Assembly: GCA_002951815.1 (NCBI GenBank)
Contig: CP019454.1
Span: forward strand, 2,604,001 to 2,668,000
Length of the DNA stretch: 64,000 nucleotides
Direction: 5' to 3'
DNA from: Sulfobacillus thermotolerans
GTDB lineage: Bacteria > Bacillota > Sulfobacillia > Sulfobacillales > Sulfobacillaceae
The notes beneath the pieces were generated by a model. That model saw only the letters and a list, made by a program, of their open reading frames with translations. It did not search any database and had not been told where the DNA came from. Positions 30,325 through 42,234 of the stretch are shown piece by piece. The stretch's first letter is position 1. Each line of letters starts with the position of its first letter. A program made the translations under genes and the position numbers.

Positions 30325-31275
30325 TTACCGCCTCAAGTCTTTGTGTACCGCAGGCGGCTTGATAATACCAGTCCAATGATAGTAGGCTTCGACCGGCACT
30401 AATATGAGGGTCATCAACCATGCCCACAAATACTCACGAGAATTATATTCACGATCCCCCAACCAATCGGCCAAACGCTTCGGCATCCCCAACGCTAATA
30501 GTAACAGTCCCGCTGCCAAGGACCAACTGCCCCACACTACACTTAGAAGGGCTAGCAATTCTCCAGTAATAATCAGCAACTCGGTGGGCTGAAAACGTGG
30601 GATATATTGGGGAGCAGTCTCAGGATGGTTGCGAAACAATAGACCCTCAAACCGTTTCCGATTAGCTTTCGCAAAGTAAAATCGCCAATTTTCTTGTCTG
30701 GGAGGATGAATCACGATAGATGTTGGGACAAAGACAATCTCGTATCCCGCGTCAAGCACAGAAAAGGCTAGATCGGAGTCTTCACGGTATGGCGACTTAA
30801 ATCCCCCCACCTCGGCAATAACTGAGCGACGATAAAACATATTAGCCGTCATAAATTGCCGCCCAAAACGATTGCGAACCTGATGCGTAAAAATGGTCGG
30901 CTTGCCTCCGCCGCTTTCTACAGCCCCTTCAACAGCCCCCACATCAGGAGACGAAAAGGCTTGCACGCCATTTTCTAACCAGTGCCTGTCAGGCACTGCA
31001 TCCGCATCGGTAAAGGCCACAATCTCACCGATAGCCTCACGCCAGCCAGCATCCCGCGCGCGGCCTGGCCCTCCATGATTGACTTCCAATAACCGCAGGG
31101 GAAACGCCGTGAGACTTTCGTAGGCTAAAATGGTCGATCGAACATCATCCGAAGAGCCATCGTCTACAATAATCACTTCGATCGGCTGAAGACTATTCGC
31201 CCTAATCGCTTCAATCGTACGCCCCACCAAGTGGGCTTGATTATAGATTGGTATAACCACGCTCACCGCAATCAT
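30325..31275 (-). CDS. membrane-associated family 2 glycosyltransferase
   Basis: 316-residue GT2 enzyme. Residues 1-215 are the catalytic domain with VVIPIYNQAHLV, IIVDDGSSDD, and FTDADAVPD (DXD-type); YREDSDLAFSVLDAGY fits the EDxD/acceptor region. The C-terminal part has two or three hydrophobic segments (LLIITGELLALLSVVWGSWSL and LWAWLMTLILVPVEAYY) anchoring it to the membrane. It is first in a two-gene set with 29682-30290 and divergent from murJ. Likely role: cell-surface glycan synthesis; substrate unknown. Confidence 0.83.
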   Translation of the reverse strand: MIAVSVVIPIYNQAHLVGRTIEAIRANSLQPIEVIIVDDGSSDDVRSTILAYESLTAFPLRLLEVNHGGPGRARDAGWREAIGEIVAFTDADAVPDRHWLENGVQAFSSPDVGAVEGAVESGGGKPTIFTHQVRNRFGRQFMTANMFYRRSVIAEVGGFKSPYREDSDLAFSVLDAGYEIVFVPTSIVIHPPRQENWRFYFAKANRKRFEGLLFRNHPETAPQYIPRFQPTELLIITGELLALLSVVWGSWSLAAGLLLLALGMPKRLADWLGDREYNSREYLWAWLMTLILVPVEAYYHWTGIIKPPAVHKDLRR

Positions 31276-31358
31276 GCGTTAAAATTCCTCCATGTTCTTT
31301 TACGTTACGGGTTTGAACCATTGGCGTCAATAAGATAACGACCGTCGTCCCTGAAGTT

Positions 31359-31443
31359 GTCCTGAAATATTCAGGACCGTCTGTATCCTGATTAGTCCCC
31401 GTTATTTTGCCCCTCCTTCAATCGCTCTTCGGTACGTTATAAT
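31359..31443 (+). promoter_or_regulatory. murJ upstream region: operator-like palindrome and -10 box
   Basis: A palindrome GTCCTGAA-ATA-TTCAGGAC (31359-31377) lies about 60 bases before a perfect TATAAT (31438-31443). The -35 is weak. The palindrome is in the divergent interval between the glycosyltransferase and murJ and could serve either gene. Confidence 0.45.
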
Positions 31444-31505
31444 GAACGACGGGCATTAGTAGGACCATTCTTGATGAGCCTTTCTGTCAACTGAGGTGAC
31501 TTTTT

Positions 31506-33110
31506 GTGGGACCACGGCAAATTATTCGCCGTCTTCGCCAGCGATTCGGCCAACAACAGTCTTTACGCTTCTCAACATTGGTTTTAGCCGCGGGGGGGAT
31601 GGTCTCTAAGGTCCTTGGTCTCGCGCGCCAATGGCTCATGGCGTTGCTATTCGGCACCTCGGCAGCCACCGATAGTTGGCTTATGGCCAGCATCATTCCG
31701 GTGCTGCTCTTCGAGATTATCGGCGGTAGCTTTAATATCGTCATGATTCCCTTGCTATCAGGGGGCGTCACGGTGGAAGAAGGCAATGAATCTACCGACG
31801 TCTTCCTCAATGAGGCGTACTCGTGGATTCTCGTGATCAGTGCCCTCATGATTGTCCTGTTAGAGATTTTTTCTCCTCAGTTGGTCCATCTGATTGCTCC
31901 TGGTTTTCGACACCGCCGGTACCACCTCACCGTATTTCTTTTGCGGCTGATGTTGCCAGCTGGACCTTTTTTGGTGTTGGGCAATTTTATGAATGGCATT
32001 TTACAATCGAAAAAGTATTTTATAGCCCCGGCCCTGACTCCTGTGATTATTAACGTCGTCCGCGTCGCAACGATTATTGGACTGGGCATGATCATGGGAA
32101 TAACCGGAGTGGCGATAGGATTTACCCTCGCACAAATGACCCAATTAGCCTATTTAATTCCTGCCTTAAAGCGCCATCACATCGCATTAAAACTAAGCCT
32201 GACATGGCGTCATCCTTGGACTCGCCAATATCTAAAACTGGCGACCCCAACATTTCTGGCCCATTCGGTGCAAATCGCTGGAACCATTGTCGACCGCATT
32301 TTTGCCTCGACCTTAGCTGTGGGCCGTATCGCTGGACTAAACTTTGCCGAAGTGATTAGCCAATTACCGATTGGCTTGGCCATTACCCCAGTTATCGCCC
32401 CAATTTACACCCAGTTAGCAGAACTCTTCAATCGAGCGGGAAATTCGGCTGCGTATAGGGACCTTGTGCGGCAGAGTGTGCAAGTTACACTATTGGTCGT
32501 CTCTCCCTTCTTCTTAGCATTTGTCTTACTCCGGGTTCCCATTGTTGAAATTTTGTACCAACATGGTCGGTTTAATGAGGCCTCAACGGCGCTGACGTCT
32601 CGCCTTCTTTTGTATTGGACCCTAGGCATTCCTGGTACAGCTTTTGGAATGCTGTTTTCGCGTATTGTATTATCGCAAAGGGCCACGCGGACATCGAGCG
32701 TAGCCAGCATCATCTCCATTATCTTTAACGTGTTTGGGGACTTTCTCTTAGTGCGTCCATTTGGGTCCGATGGTCTCGCATTAGCCACCTCAATCGCCGC
32801 CTACGTTCGCGCTGTCGTGCTCAGCATATGGCTAATGCGCCATCACCTCAATCCCTTCGAAGGCCAGACGCGATTTCTATTCAGTTGGGTAGGAGCACTC
32901 ATGGGATTTGGTCTTTTCAACCAACTCGCCATTATAGGGATCCACTATAGCCATTTGGGGGAATGGTATTTGTTGCTCCCTGTCATCGCAGCCACTTTAT
33001 TCATAGCCACAGCGCTCTATATTTTTGTATTAGTCCGCTTAGGCGTTTGGCCCGTTACCCCTTCATTGTTATCGCGATTTGTTAAAAGGGCCCGGTCGGT
33101 AAAACCCTAA
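31506..33110 (+). CDS. murJ: MurJ/MviN-family lipid II flippase
   Basis: 534-residue polytopic protein with about 14 TM segments of the MOP superfamily (MviN). The N-terminal SKVLGLARQWLMALLFG segment, the DSWLMA stretch and the later GLNFAEVISQLPIGLAITP region match MurJ proteins, which flip lipid-linked peptidoglycan precursors across the membrane. The GTG start has GAGGTGAC upstream. Neighbouring glycosyltransferases could instead point to a lipid-linked exopolysaccharide substrate, so the exact cargo is inferred. Confidence 0.85.
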   Translation: MGPRQIIRRLRQRFGQQQSLRFSTLVLAAGGMVSKVLGLARQWLMALLFGTSAATDSWLMASIIPVLLFEIIGGSFNIVMIPLLSGGVTVEEGNESTDVFLNEAYSWILVISALMIVLLEIFSPQLVHLIAPGFRHRRYHLTVFLLRLMLPAGPFLVLGNFMNGILQSKKYFIAPALTPVIINVVRVATIIGLGMIMGITGVAIGFTLAQMTQLAYLIPALKRHHIALKLSLTWRHPWTRQYLKLATPTFLAHSVQIAGTIVDRIFASTLAVGRIAGLNFAEVISQLPIGLAITPVIAPIYTQLAELFNRAGNSAAYRDLVRQSVQVTLLVVSPFFLAFVLLRVPIVEILYQHGRFNEASTALTSRLLLYWTLGIPGTAFGMLFSRIVLSQRATRTSSVASIISIIFNVFGDFLLVRPFGSDGLALATSIAAYVRAVVLSIWLMRHHLNPFEGQTRFLFSWVGALMGFGLFNQLAIIGIHYSHLGEWYLLLPVIAATLFIATALYIFVLVRLGVWPVTPSLLSRFVKRARSVKP

Positions 33111-33323
33111 GAAGCAACAAAGCGGCACGCGTCCGCACAGAATAAAACGGCCGCTTGACCCCTATCTGATAAAGAAAGACAAGAGCCAAGCGGTGAGCTT
33201 AACACAAAACCGCGCCAACTGCCTTGGATTCTAGCGAAAGGAAAGACTGGACCTTGCGGTATTCGGCATACCATTGGCACCCTTGCCAGATCAGACGTGT
33301 ACAGTGTGGGCCTGTCCGGCTCT

Positions 33324-33815
33324 TTAGCCTATCACGCCTGATAAGTGCGCCGGCTGGTGAGCTAAAAGACTTCTCACCGTGACTAGCGGACTGGCAGGGG
33401 AGCGGCCTGTCATTTCCACCCAAATCACGACATCGTGGCGGCATAACTCAAGAACATGGCTTTTGTCACGTCCGGAATCCGCAATAAGCAACCATGGATA
33501 TTGACGCTGCAAACGGTCAAGAATGGCCACGGTTTGGTCCGTGGATCCGCCATCGGCAATAATCAGCTCCACGTTTTTCTGATCCCACATCTCAAGACGC
33601 CATAACCCCGTCAAATCGATGACGGCTTGTTCAATCAGATGTTCTTGATTCATCACGTGCAATACGATGCTGACAGACAGCGCTTCCACTCCTGCCGGCT
33701 GCAAAACACGCGCATAGACCCATTCAAGCACCACAACAGCTCCGTACAGAGACAGAGCCAACCCAAGCGCTCCCCACCAGGTCACCGCGATTCCCCTTTC
33801 CACATTCTGTCCCAT
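33324..33815 (-). CDS. short membrane-anchored GT2-like protein
   Basis: 163-residue protein with one N-terminal TM segment (WWGALGLALSLYGAVVVLEWVYARV) and a partial glycosyltransferase-like domain: VSIVLHVMNQEHLIEQAV, then ELIIADGGSTDQTVAILDRL, which is the GT2 nucleotide-binding core. The DXD and acceptor parts are absent, so it is probably not a complete transferase. It lies just downstream of metK on the same strand (35 bases). Either a truncated gene or a small protein reusing the fold; the first half is seen, the role is unknown. Confidence 0.6.
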   Translation of the reverse strand: MGQNVERGIAVTWWGALGLALSLYGAVVVLEWVYARVLQPAGVEALSVSIVLHVMNQEHLIEQAVIDLTGLWRLEMWDQKNVELIIADGGSTDQTVAILDRLQRQYPWLLIADSGRDKSHVLELCRHDVVIWVEMTGRSPASPLVTVRSLLAHQPAHLSGVIG

Positions 33816-33850
33816 TATACGAACAGACTGCGGAAAAGATGACCAAAAGA

Positions 33851-35050
33851 CTACTCTGCGGGCTTGACAGCCGCGCGGTCTAGAAGGGCATCAACACGGT
33901 TCAATTGTTCCCATGGCAAAGCCACATCAGTCCGGCCAAAATGACCATACGCTGCCGTCTGAAGGTAAATCGGCCTCCTCAGGTCAAGATCTTCGATAAT
34001 GCCGAGCGGTCGCAGGTCAAAAACCTCGCGGACAATTTTGGCTAGGGCCACGTCCTCTAAGCGTCCGGTTCCAAAGGTATCTACCATAACCGATATAGGT
34101 TCGGCGACACCAATCGCATAAGAAATTTGAATTTCGGCGCGCTCAGCCAATCCTGCCGCGACCAAGTTTTTAGCCACCCACCTTGCCGCATACGATGCCG
34201 ATCGGTCGACCTTCGTGGGATCCTTGCCAGAAAATGCCCCACCTCCATGCCTCGCATAACCGCCATAGGTATCGACAATAATCTTCCGGCCTGTTAAGCC
34301 TGAATCTCCATGGGGCCCCCCTACCACGAACCGACCGGTTGGGTTAACCAATATCCGCGTGTTAGAGAGATCCCAGTGCGGAGCAATCACCGGCCGAATC
34401 ACTTCCTCGATGACCGCTTCCTGAACCATTTCAAGCGTGGCAGACGCATGATGCTGGGTCGACACCAAAATCGTATCAATACCAATCGGCTTAGCGTTCT
34501 CATAGCGTACAGTCACTTGGGTTTTGCCATCAGGCCATAAAAATGGGACGGTTTCCGTCTTGCGGACCTGCGCCAGCCGATAGCTCAGCTGATGAGCCAA
34601 CGAAATAGGTGCTGGCATAAACTCCGGGGTTTCATTGCAAGCATACCCAAAGACCATGCCTTGGTCTCCTGCCCCGATTAAGGCGCGAGCATCGGCTGAG
34701 CCTTGCCGCACTTCCAATGCCTCGTTGACGCCCATGGCGATATCCGCCGATTGCTCGTCAATCGACGTCAGAATCGATACTGTATCCGCATCAAATCCCA
34801 TTTTGGCACGGGTATACCCAATATTGCGGATGGTGTCTCGCACCACCCGAGGAATATCGACGTACGTCACCGTAGAAATTTCCCCGACCACTAATGCCAG
34901 TCCGGTCGTAACAACCGTTTCCGCGGCAACGCGCGCAACGGGATCCTCCGCGAGAATCCGGTCTAATATGGCGTCTGAAATTTGATCGGCAATTTTGTCC
35001 GGATGCCCCTCCGTAACCGATTCAGACGTAAACAGAAAATTGTGCCCCAA
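33851..35050 (-). CDS. metK: S-adenosylmethionine synthetase
   Basis: 399-residue MAT enzyme making SAM from methionine and [23 protein letters not shown], the [12 protein letters not shown] nucleotide-binding hexapeptide region and [18 protein letters not shown]-loop-like motif are all present. The TTG start at 35050 has AAGGAGG seven bases upstream; longer frames read through the riboswitch and are rejected. It is controlled by the SAM-I riboswitch directly upstream. Confidence 0.96.
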   Translation of the reverse strand: MGHNFLFTSESVTEGHPDKIADQISDAILDRILAEDPVARVAAETVVTTGLALVVGEISTVTYVDIPRVVRDTIRNIGYTRAKMGFDADTVSILTSIDEQSADIAMGVNEALEVRQGSADARALIGAGDQGMVFGYACNETPEFMPAPISLAHQLSYRLAQVRKTETVPFLWPDGKTQVTVRYENAKPIGIDTILVSTQHHASATLEMVQEAVIEEVIRPVIAPHWDLSNTRILVNPTGRFVVGGPHGDSGLTGRKIIVDTYGGYARHGGGAFSGKDPTKVDRSASYAARWVAKNLVAAGLAERAEIQISYAIGVAEPISVMVDTFGTGRLEDVALAKIVREVFDLRPLGIIEDLDLRRPIYLQTAAYGHFGRTDVALPWEQLNRVDALLDRAAVKPAE

Positions 35051-35082
35051 CTCATGCCCTCCTTGCAAATTCCCACAATAAA

Positions 35083-35230
35083 CAAAAAGACCCCTTCCGA
35101 GAGAAGAGGCGCTACGCTGGTATTCTCTCATCCGTCCCCGTAAGTGAGGTCGGGATTGGCACCTTGGCATGGGTAGCCGGTTGCCGGGCTTCATCGGGCC
35201 TGTCCCTCCGCCGCTCTTGATAAGAGCTTC
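35083..35230 (-). promoter_or_regulatory. SAM-I (S-box) riboswitch of metK
   Basis: Read on the minus strand, the aptamer has CTTATCAAGAGCGGCGGAGG, then GATGAAGCCCGGCAACCGG, GGTGCCAATCCCGACC and finally GGATGAGAGAA, the conserved S-box parts in order. P1 is closed by CTCTTATCAAGAG at one end and GAGAGAA at the other. The expression platform ends with CCTCTT/AAGGGG and a T-run (35084-35109), a terminator that would form when SAM is bound. It represses metK when SAM is plentiful. Confidence 0.94.
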
Positions 35231-35310
35231 ATGGTCAATTGTCTTTCCGAGTATATAGCGTTTCCCCAAACGCTGTCAACATCCAAGACACGTGGTTTAA
35301 GCGGGTCTCC

Positions 35311-35339
35311 CCGGGGATGGTGCCAGCTCCCATCCCCGG
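35311..35339 (-). terminator. GC-rich hairpin after spoIIID
   Basis: Perfect 10-base arms CCGGGGATGG / CCATCCCCGG with a 9-base loop, 20 bases after the spoIIID stop. No T-run, so it may be a terminator of low efficiency or an mRNA-stabilising structure. Confidence 0.5.
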
Positions 35340-35358
35340 CATCCGGCCTATAAATAGG

Positions 35359-35616
35359 CTAAACCGGGCGGTTCGTTAGAAATTTCTGCCTGGTTGCCTC
35401 TCCACCCCGAAGATGACGCTCGGCCTTATTCACTTCTAGGACTTTTTTCACTTCTGTGGCTAATGCTTGATTGACTTTCGGTAGTCGTTCGGTGACATCC
35501 TTGTGGACCGTGCTTTTGGATACGCCAAAAACCTTTGCAGTATCACGAACGGTTGCGCCGTTATTCAGAATATAATTTCCGATGTCCACAACACGCTGCC
35601 AGATATGGTCCTTCAC
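35359..35616 (-). CDS. spoIIID: sporulation transcription factor SpoIIID
   Basis: 85-residue DNA-binding protein that adjusts mother-cell gene expression during sporulation. The helix-turn-helix VRDTAKVFGVSKSTVHKDVT (about residues 22-41) and KDHIWQRVVDIGNYILNNGATVR at the N-terminus match SpoIIID closely; a basic C-terminal helix follows (KVLEVNKAERHLRGGEATRQKF). GTG start at 35616 with AAAGGGGCC upstream. Sits beside the spoIIQ-like gene, as in Bacillus. Confidence 0.95.
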   Translation of the reverse strand: MKDHIWQRVVDIGNYILNNGATVRDTAKVFGVSKSTVHKDVTERLPKVNQALATEVKKVLEVNKAERHLRGGEATRQKFLTNRPV

Positions 35617-35664
35617 ATTTCCGGCCCCTTTCTCCCCCCGAACTTGGTAGAGTATATGGGCCGC

Positions 35665-35706
35665 AAAAAAATAAATGCCAGAGCAAATAATCCTGCTCTG
35701 GCATTT
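35665..35706 (-). terminator. terminator after spoIIQ
   Basis: Stem ATGCCAGAGCA / TGCTCTGGCAT with an 8-base loop; on the minus strand it runs into TTATTTTTTTG. It separates spoIIQ from spoIIID. Confidence 0.88.
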
Positions 35707-35713
35707 CATGGGT

Positions 35714-36298
35714 TCACGAGGAAGGGTGCATAAAACCTTCCGGGTTGGTTGCCATAGACCCGTGAAATACTTGGAAGTCTAAGTGAGACCCCGGTTGGCG
35801 GCTATAAATACTGCTGCCCCCTACACTCCCTACGACTTGTCCTTGCTTAATCATCTGACCCGCCTTGACACTGGCGCTGCCCAAATGTCCATAGACCGTT
35901 TCATAGTCATTGCCATCCTTCACAGTCACGGACAGTCCTTGATGATCGACATTGTCGACTTGCGTGACCACTCCACCCCAAGCCGCATGCACGGGTGTCC
36001 CCGCTTTTGCGGAAACCGTTATGCCCGGATTGTAGTACCACTCATTGAGGGCGCCCGAATACTGCCATCCAAAGGGATTGGACACGGTGCCGTTAACCGG
36101 CATCAGCAACGGGGCCGTAGTGTCGTTAAGGGCGGGAGCCTGAGCTGCTTGATGTCCACGCGCACTGGGCACGTGATGCGCGACCGGCACGGTCACTGTA
36201 TGCGATGACCGGTGTGTCAGTGCAAATGTTAGAATGCCTCCCCCCACTACTGCGACTCCCCCAATGATTCCGAACATGGTGAGACGACGATTCGCCAT
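35714..36298 (-). CDS. spoIIQ: M23 peptidase-family protein, probable SpoIIQ
   Basis: 194-residue protein with one N-terminal TM helix (LTMFGIIGGVAVVGGGILTFAL), a linker and a LytM/M23 domain. Motifs: NPFGWQYS..., HAAWGGVVTQVD, VYGHLGSASVKAGQMI and HLDFQVF. The first catalytic His of HxxxD is replaced (NPGITVSAK), as in SpoIIQ of Bacillus, which binds SpoIIIAH instead of cutting peptidoglycan. The adjacent spoIIID and ywmB genes match the Bacillus order. GGAGG lies nine bases before the ATG. Function assigned by synteny and domain. Confidence 0.82.
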   Translation of the reverse strand: MANRRLTMFGIIGGVAVVGGGILTFALTHRSSHTVTVPVAHHVPSARGHQAAQAPALNDTTAPLLMPVNGTVSNPFGWQYSGALNEWYYNPGITVSAKAGTPVHAAWGGVVTQVDNVDHQGLSVTVKDGNDYETVYGHLGSASVKAGQMIKQGQVVGSVGGSSIYSRQPGSHLDFQVFHGSMATNPEGFMHPSS

Positions 36299-36394
36299 AG
36301 TGTCTGTTCCTCCACTTTCGTATGCGCTGCTGCGCCGAGGATATTCATATCCTCTTAATTCCAGTGTGCCCAGGAACTGGTAGTTCAAACACAC

Positions 36395-37111
36395 TCAATA
36401 AGTCACGGTCACCAAAGGCGTACCTACATCAACCTGCTCTTCGTCCCAATAGGTGTTGTAGTTCGTCGCCACTTGCAAATTGACCGCGTGCCCCTGAAGA
36501 GAGTCGTGGGAATGAATGAACGCCGTGTATCCCGCGACCGACACGTACTGAGGGGTTTGAATGCCGTTGACACGCGATGCTCCGACCGCACGAAAGGCCT
36601 GATTAACCAAGGATTCTTCCTGGCTCACCGTCAAAGGGTGAGGTAAGGTCCCCTGCAAGGTTAAGGACAGATGAACCGCGCCATAAGGGGCCAGGATGCG
36701 CCGCACGAGAGCGGTGCTTTCACTTAACCCATGAAACCCTTGACTGCCTACCCGGTCGATAACGAGGTAGGTCGCGCCAGAGGCCAGACGTTCCGCGATC
36801 AGTTCGGTCTTGAAACCGGCAATGGTTGCATGGATATCGGCCTTTTGATAGTCTGTGCCCTGGGTTTGTTGCACCGTACCCGTGACGTGACTCTGCGTCG
36901 CCAGTTTGTTGACCCACTGTCTTAATGACATTCCCCGTGCTGTCCCCGCCATTTCCACCCAGCCATTGATACTAAATCCCTGTGGAGTAGCCTTTGTCGC
37001 CTGAAATGCGGTCATAAGCGGCGAAATTACGGCAGCCCTTACACTCGCCCCCATCCACACAAGAATGGCAACCGCGAGGACCCATAATCCGTTTTTCACA
37101 ATGGCTTTCAT
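36395..37111 (-). CDS. ywmB: YwmB-family protein
   Basis: 238-residue secreted or anchored protein: N-terminal hydrophobic helix (LWVLAVAILVWMGASVRA) then a beta-rich domain. The C-terminal VNLQVATNYNTYWDEEQVDVGTPLVTVTY-like pattern (Gly-Thr-Pro near the end) is the mark of the YwmB/DUF1779 family. In Bacillus ywmB lies between atp and murAA-spoIID-spoIIQ; here murA and spoIID are missing between ywmB and spoIIQ. AGGGGG seven bases before the ATG. Molecular role unknown. Confidence 0.75.
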   Translation of the reverse strand: MKAIVKNGLWVLAVAILVWMGASVRAAVISPLMTAFQATKATPQGFSINGWVEMAGTARGMSLRQWVNKLATQSHVTGTVQQTQGTDYQKADIHATIAGFKTELIAERLASGATYLVIDRVGSQGFHGLSESTALVRRILAPYGAVHLSLTLQGTLPHPLTVSQEESLVNQAFRAVGASRVNGIQTPQYVSVAGYTAFIHSHDSLQGHAVNLQVATNYNTYWDEEQVDVGTPLVTVTY

Positions 37112-37382
37112 GTCTTGTCCCCCTATGAAGTGTTGTCTACCAGATTGTTCCACCCCAGGGGTCAGTTCATACATGACAAAAGATGACGATGAGGACAGAT
37201 GCACAGAGAGAGAGTCGCCAGTACCGTCTTTCATTGATAATCTCGGTAAATAAATAAGCCCTTGGTCCCCCACCCCCATAGGTCACCGCACGACATAGCA
37301 CCTTGTTCAGCTGAAGACTGAAATGAGACGGGAAGTTCAGCCCGGTCGTGTTTAATCCCCTGCCTTCATCCCTAGTACATAA

Positions 37383-37419
37383 AAAAGGACTCCGCAGAGG
37401 ATGTCTGCAGAGTCCTTTT
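37383..37419 (-). terminator. atp operon terminator
   Basis: Hairpin AAAAGGACTC-GCAGA / TCTGC-GAGTCCTTTT with one mismatch on each side and a short loop, ending in T-rich sequence on the minus strand, 13 bases after atpC. Confidence 0.88.
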
Positions 37420-37431
37420 GGTCCACGTTGC

Positions 37432-37860
37432 TTAAGCCGATGTCATACCGCCCGCACTGTGCCCAGCCAGTTTTAGACGATTTTCTGCGCGCTGCAAAGC
37501 GCGCTTAGCCCGAATCAAGTCAATATCCGGTTTGGCTTGGGCAATCGTCTCGAGCGCTCGTTGACGAGCCAACTGGGCTCGTGCTACGTCAATTTCCGAA
37601 GCGCGTTCGGCCGAATCAGCCAACACAACCGTTGTGTCATTTCCCACTTCGAGAAAGCCCCCGCCGATTGTGAACTGTTCAACATTACCCGCTTCAGGGT
37701 AGACCGTGATGATGTGAGGCACCAACGGAGTGATAATTTGCATATGATGGGCTAAAATGCCAATTTCTCCCTCGGTCGACCGGACGATAATATACGTCAC
37801 AGGCCCGTCAAACACGGTGCGTTCAGGTGTCACGATTTTCAAATGATACGGTGTCGCCAT
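37432..37860 (-). CDS. atpC: ATP synthase epsilon subunit
   Basis: 142-residue subunit of the F1 central stalk. N-terminal beta-sandwich (HLKIVTPERTVFDGPVTYI, EGEIGILAHHMQIITPL) and C-terminal helical hairpin (RAQLARQRALETIAQA ... LQRAENRLKLAG) are both complete. It is last in the operon, 15 bases after atpD, before a terminator. The C-terminal hairpin can inhibit ATP hydrolysis. Confidence 0.95.
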   Translation of the reverse strand: MATPYHLKIVTPERTVFDGPVTYIIVRSTEGEIGILAHHMQIITPLVPHIITVYPEAGNVEQFTIGGGFLEVGNDTTVVLADSAERASEIDVARAQLARQRALETIAQAKPDIDLIRAKRALQRAENRLKLAGHSAGGMTSA

Positions 37861-37875
37861 AATGTCCCCCCTGCC

Positions 37876-40172
<2,297 letters not shown>

Positions 40173-41681
40173 TTACAACACCGCCGTTTTCTTGAATTCC
40201 TCAATGGCGTCCGTTAACCGTTGCGTCGTTTGGTCCGTAAAAGCACGATCTTTGTGCAAGGCCTCGTAAATTTCGGGATGCTTCTCATGAAGGAACCGGT
40301 GCAAACCGGCTTCGAAACTGCTCACCGATTCAACCGGTACATCATCGAGAAATCCCTTAGTCACGGCAAAAATCGACACGACCTGCTCCTCAACCGACAT
40401 GGGTGAGTATTGAGGTTGCTTCAAAATTTCAACGGTCCGATTGCCCCTGGCAATACGTGCTTGCGTGGCCTTATCCAGGTCAGAGCCAAACTGTGCAAAA
40501 GCAGCAAGCTCCCGGTACTGCGCCAAGTCCAGACGCATCGTCCCTGCCACTTGTTTCATCGCTTTAATCTGCGCCGCTGATCCTACACGCGATACAGACG
40601 ATCCCACGTTAACAGCTGGCCGCACCCCGGAGAAGAACAAGTCGCTCTCCAAGAAAATCTGCCCATCAGTAATCGAGATGACGTTCGTCGGAATATATGC
40701 GGAGATATCGCCCGCTAAGGTTTCAATAATGGGCAACGCCGTCAAGCTGCCGCCCCCGTTTTCCTTATTCAGGTTAGCTGCGCGTTCCAATAAACGCGAG
40801 TGGAGATAAAACACATCACCCGGATAGGCTTCGCGGCCCGGAGGGCGCCTGAGCAATAACGACATCGCCCGGTAAGCAACGGCGTGTTTCGACAAATCGT
40901 CATAAACGATTAGCACATCCTTGCCGTTGTCGCGGAACTCCTCCGCCATCGCACAACCTGCATAAGGAGCCAAGTATTGCAACGGCGCCGCTTCAGCGGC
41001 TGAGGCGTTCACCACAATGGTATACTCCATCGCGCCACGCTCTTCCAAATTGCGAACGAGACCGGCAATCGTCGATTCTTTTTGCCCAATGCCTACATAA
41101 ACACACAAAACGTCTTGGCCCTTCTGGTTCAGAATCGTGTCCACCGCAATGGCCGTTTTACCCGTCTGGCGGTCACCAATAATTAATTCGCGCTGGCCCC
41201 GACCAATGGGAATCATCGAGTCGATTGCCTTAATCCCCGTCTGCAAGGGCCGGTTGACCGGTTCGCGCATAATGATGCCCGGAGCGGGATATTCCACCGG
41301 TCGTTTACGATCCGTGTGAAGCGGACCTTTGCCATCGATAGGCATCCCTAGGGCATTGACGACGCGTCCAATAAGCGCCTCTCCCACGGGCACTTCCACC
41401 ATTGTACCGGTCCGTTTGACCCGGTTGCCTTCTTTAATGCCCGTGTCACTGCCTAATATCACGCAGCCAACATTGTCTTCGGCTAAGTTCAAAGCCATTC
41501 CAAAGACGCCATTTTCAAATTCCAGCATTTCTCCGGCCATACAATTGGAGAGGCCATAGATCCTGCAGATACCATCACCGACACTCAAGACGACGCCAGA
41601 TTCGGAAAGCTCGGTCGCCACATCGTATTTTTCTATTTCTTCTCTGAGAATGGCACTAATTTCTTCAGGTTTAATGCTCAA
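40173..41681 (-). CDS. atpA: ATP synthase alpha subunit
   Basis: 502-residue non-catalytic nucleotide-binding subunit of F1. P-loop [51 protein letters not shown] and [15 protein letters not shown] are present. The first codons overlap the end of atpH by 11 bases. Normal length and no missing motif. Confidence 0.98.
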   Translation of the reverse strand: MSIKPEEISAILREEIEKYDVATELSESGVVLSVGDGICRIYGLSNCMAGEMLEFENGVFGMALNLAEDNVGCVILGSDTGIKEGNRVKRTGTMVEVPVGEALIGRVVNALGMPIDGKGPLHTDRKRPVEYPAPGIIMREPVNRPLQTGIKAIDSMIPIGRGQRELIIGDRQTGKTAIAVDTILNQKGQDVLCVYVGIGQKESTIAGLVRNLEERGAMEYTIVVNASAAEAAPLQYLAPYAGCAMAEEFRDNGKDVLIVYDDLSKHAVAYRAMSLLLRRPPGREAYPGDVFYLHSRLLERAANLNKENGGGSLTALPIIETLAGDISAYIPTNVISITDGQIFLESDLFFSGVRPAVNVGSSVSRVGSAAQIKAMKQVAGTMRLDLAQYRELAAFAQFGSDLDKATQARIARGNRTVEILKQPQYSPMSVEEQVVSIFAVTKGFLDDVPVESVSSFEAGLHRFLHEKHPEIYEALHKDRAFTDQTTQRLTDAIEEFKKTAVL

Positions 41682-42234
41682 CGACTAACCCTCCTCCGTT
41701 TCCACGCAGACGCGCACCCAGAAGCTCCATTCGCCGCCGAAGGCTTCCATCGAGCACACGATCCCCAATTCGAATGATCGCGCCCGCCATCAGAGCAGGA
41801 TTTTCATGGGCGACAATGACCACATTCCGTCCAGTGGCCCTTCCCAGCTTTTCTGCAAACATTTGCTTTTGCTCCGCACTTAAGGCGCTCGCGGTCTCCA
41901 CATGCGCTTCCAAGATACCGCGGCTATCCTCGACTAAGGCCGTAAACTCGTCATAGATCGCAGGTAGAAGCTCTTGACGGTCCTTATCTACAACCACGTT
42001 TAAAAAGTGGAGAATAACAGGGGACACACGGGAACCAAAGACTCTGTGCAATGTCTCCTTCTTGGCATGATGCGACACCTGCGGATGGTGAAGAAACCCT
42101 TGGAGGTCAGGATGATCGTTCAACGTGTCGACGACTTCCCGAAACTCTGTATGCACCCGCTCAACGCTCTTGGTATCGTCAGCCAAGCCGAATAAGGCTC
42201 GAGCATAAGGTCGTGCAGCGCGCGCATCTATCAT
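41671..42234 (-). CDS. atpH: ATP synthase delta subunit
   Basis: 187-residue peripheral stalk protein (OSCP type). N-terminal [13 protein letters not shown] and the C-terminal [23 protein letters not shown] motif are diagnostic. Overlaps atpF by four bases and atpA by eleven. Connects the b subunits to the top of F1. Confidence 0.95.
   Translation of the reverse strand: MIDARAARPYARALFGLADDTKSVERVHTEFREVVDTLNDHPDLQGFLHHPQVSHHAKKETLHRVFGSRVSPVILHFLNVVVDKDRQELLPAIYDEFTALVEDSRGILEAHVETASALSAEQKQMFAEKLGRATGRNVVIVAHENPALMAGAIIRIGDRVLDGSLRRRMELLGARLRGNGGGLVVEH

Noticed and set aside
33199-33444. Minus-strand frame below the short GT2-like gene
   Set aside because: Its translation has no glycosyltransferase continuation and no start signal; treated as a shadow.
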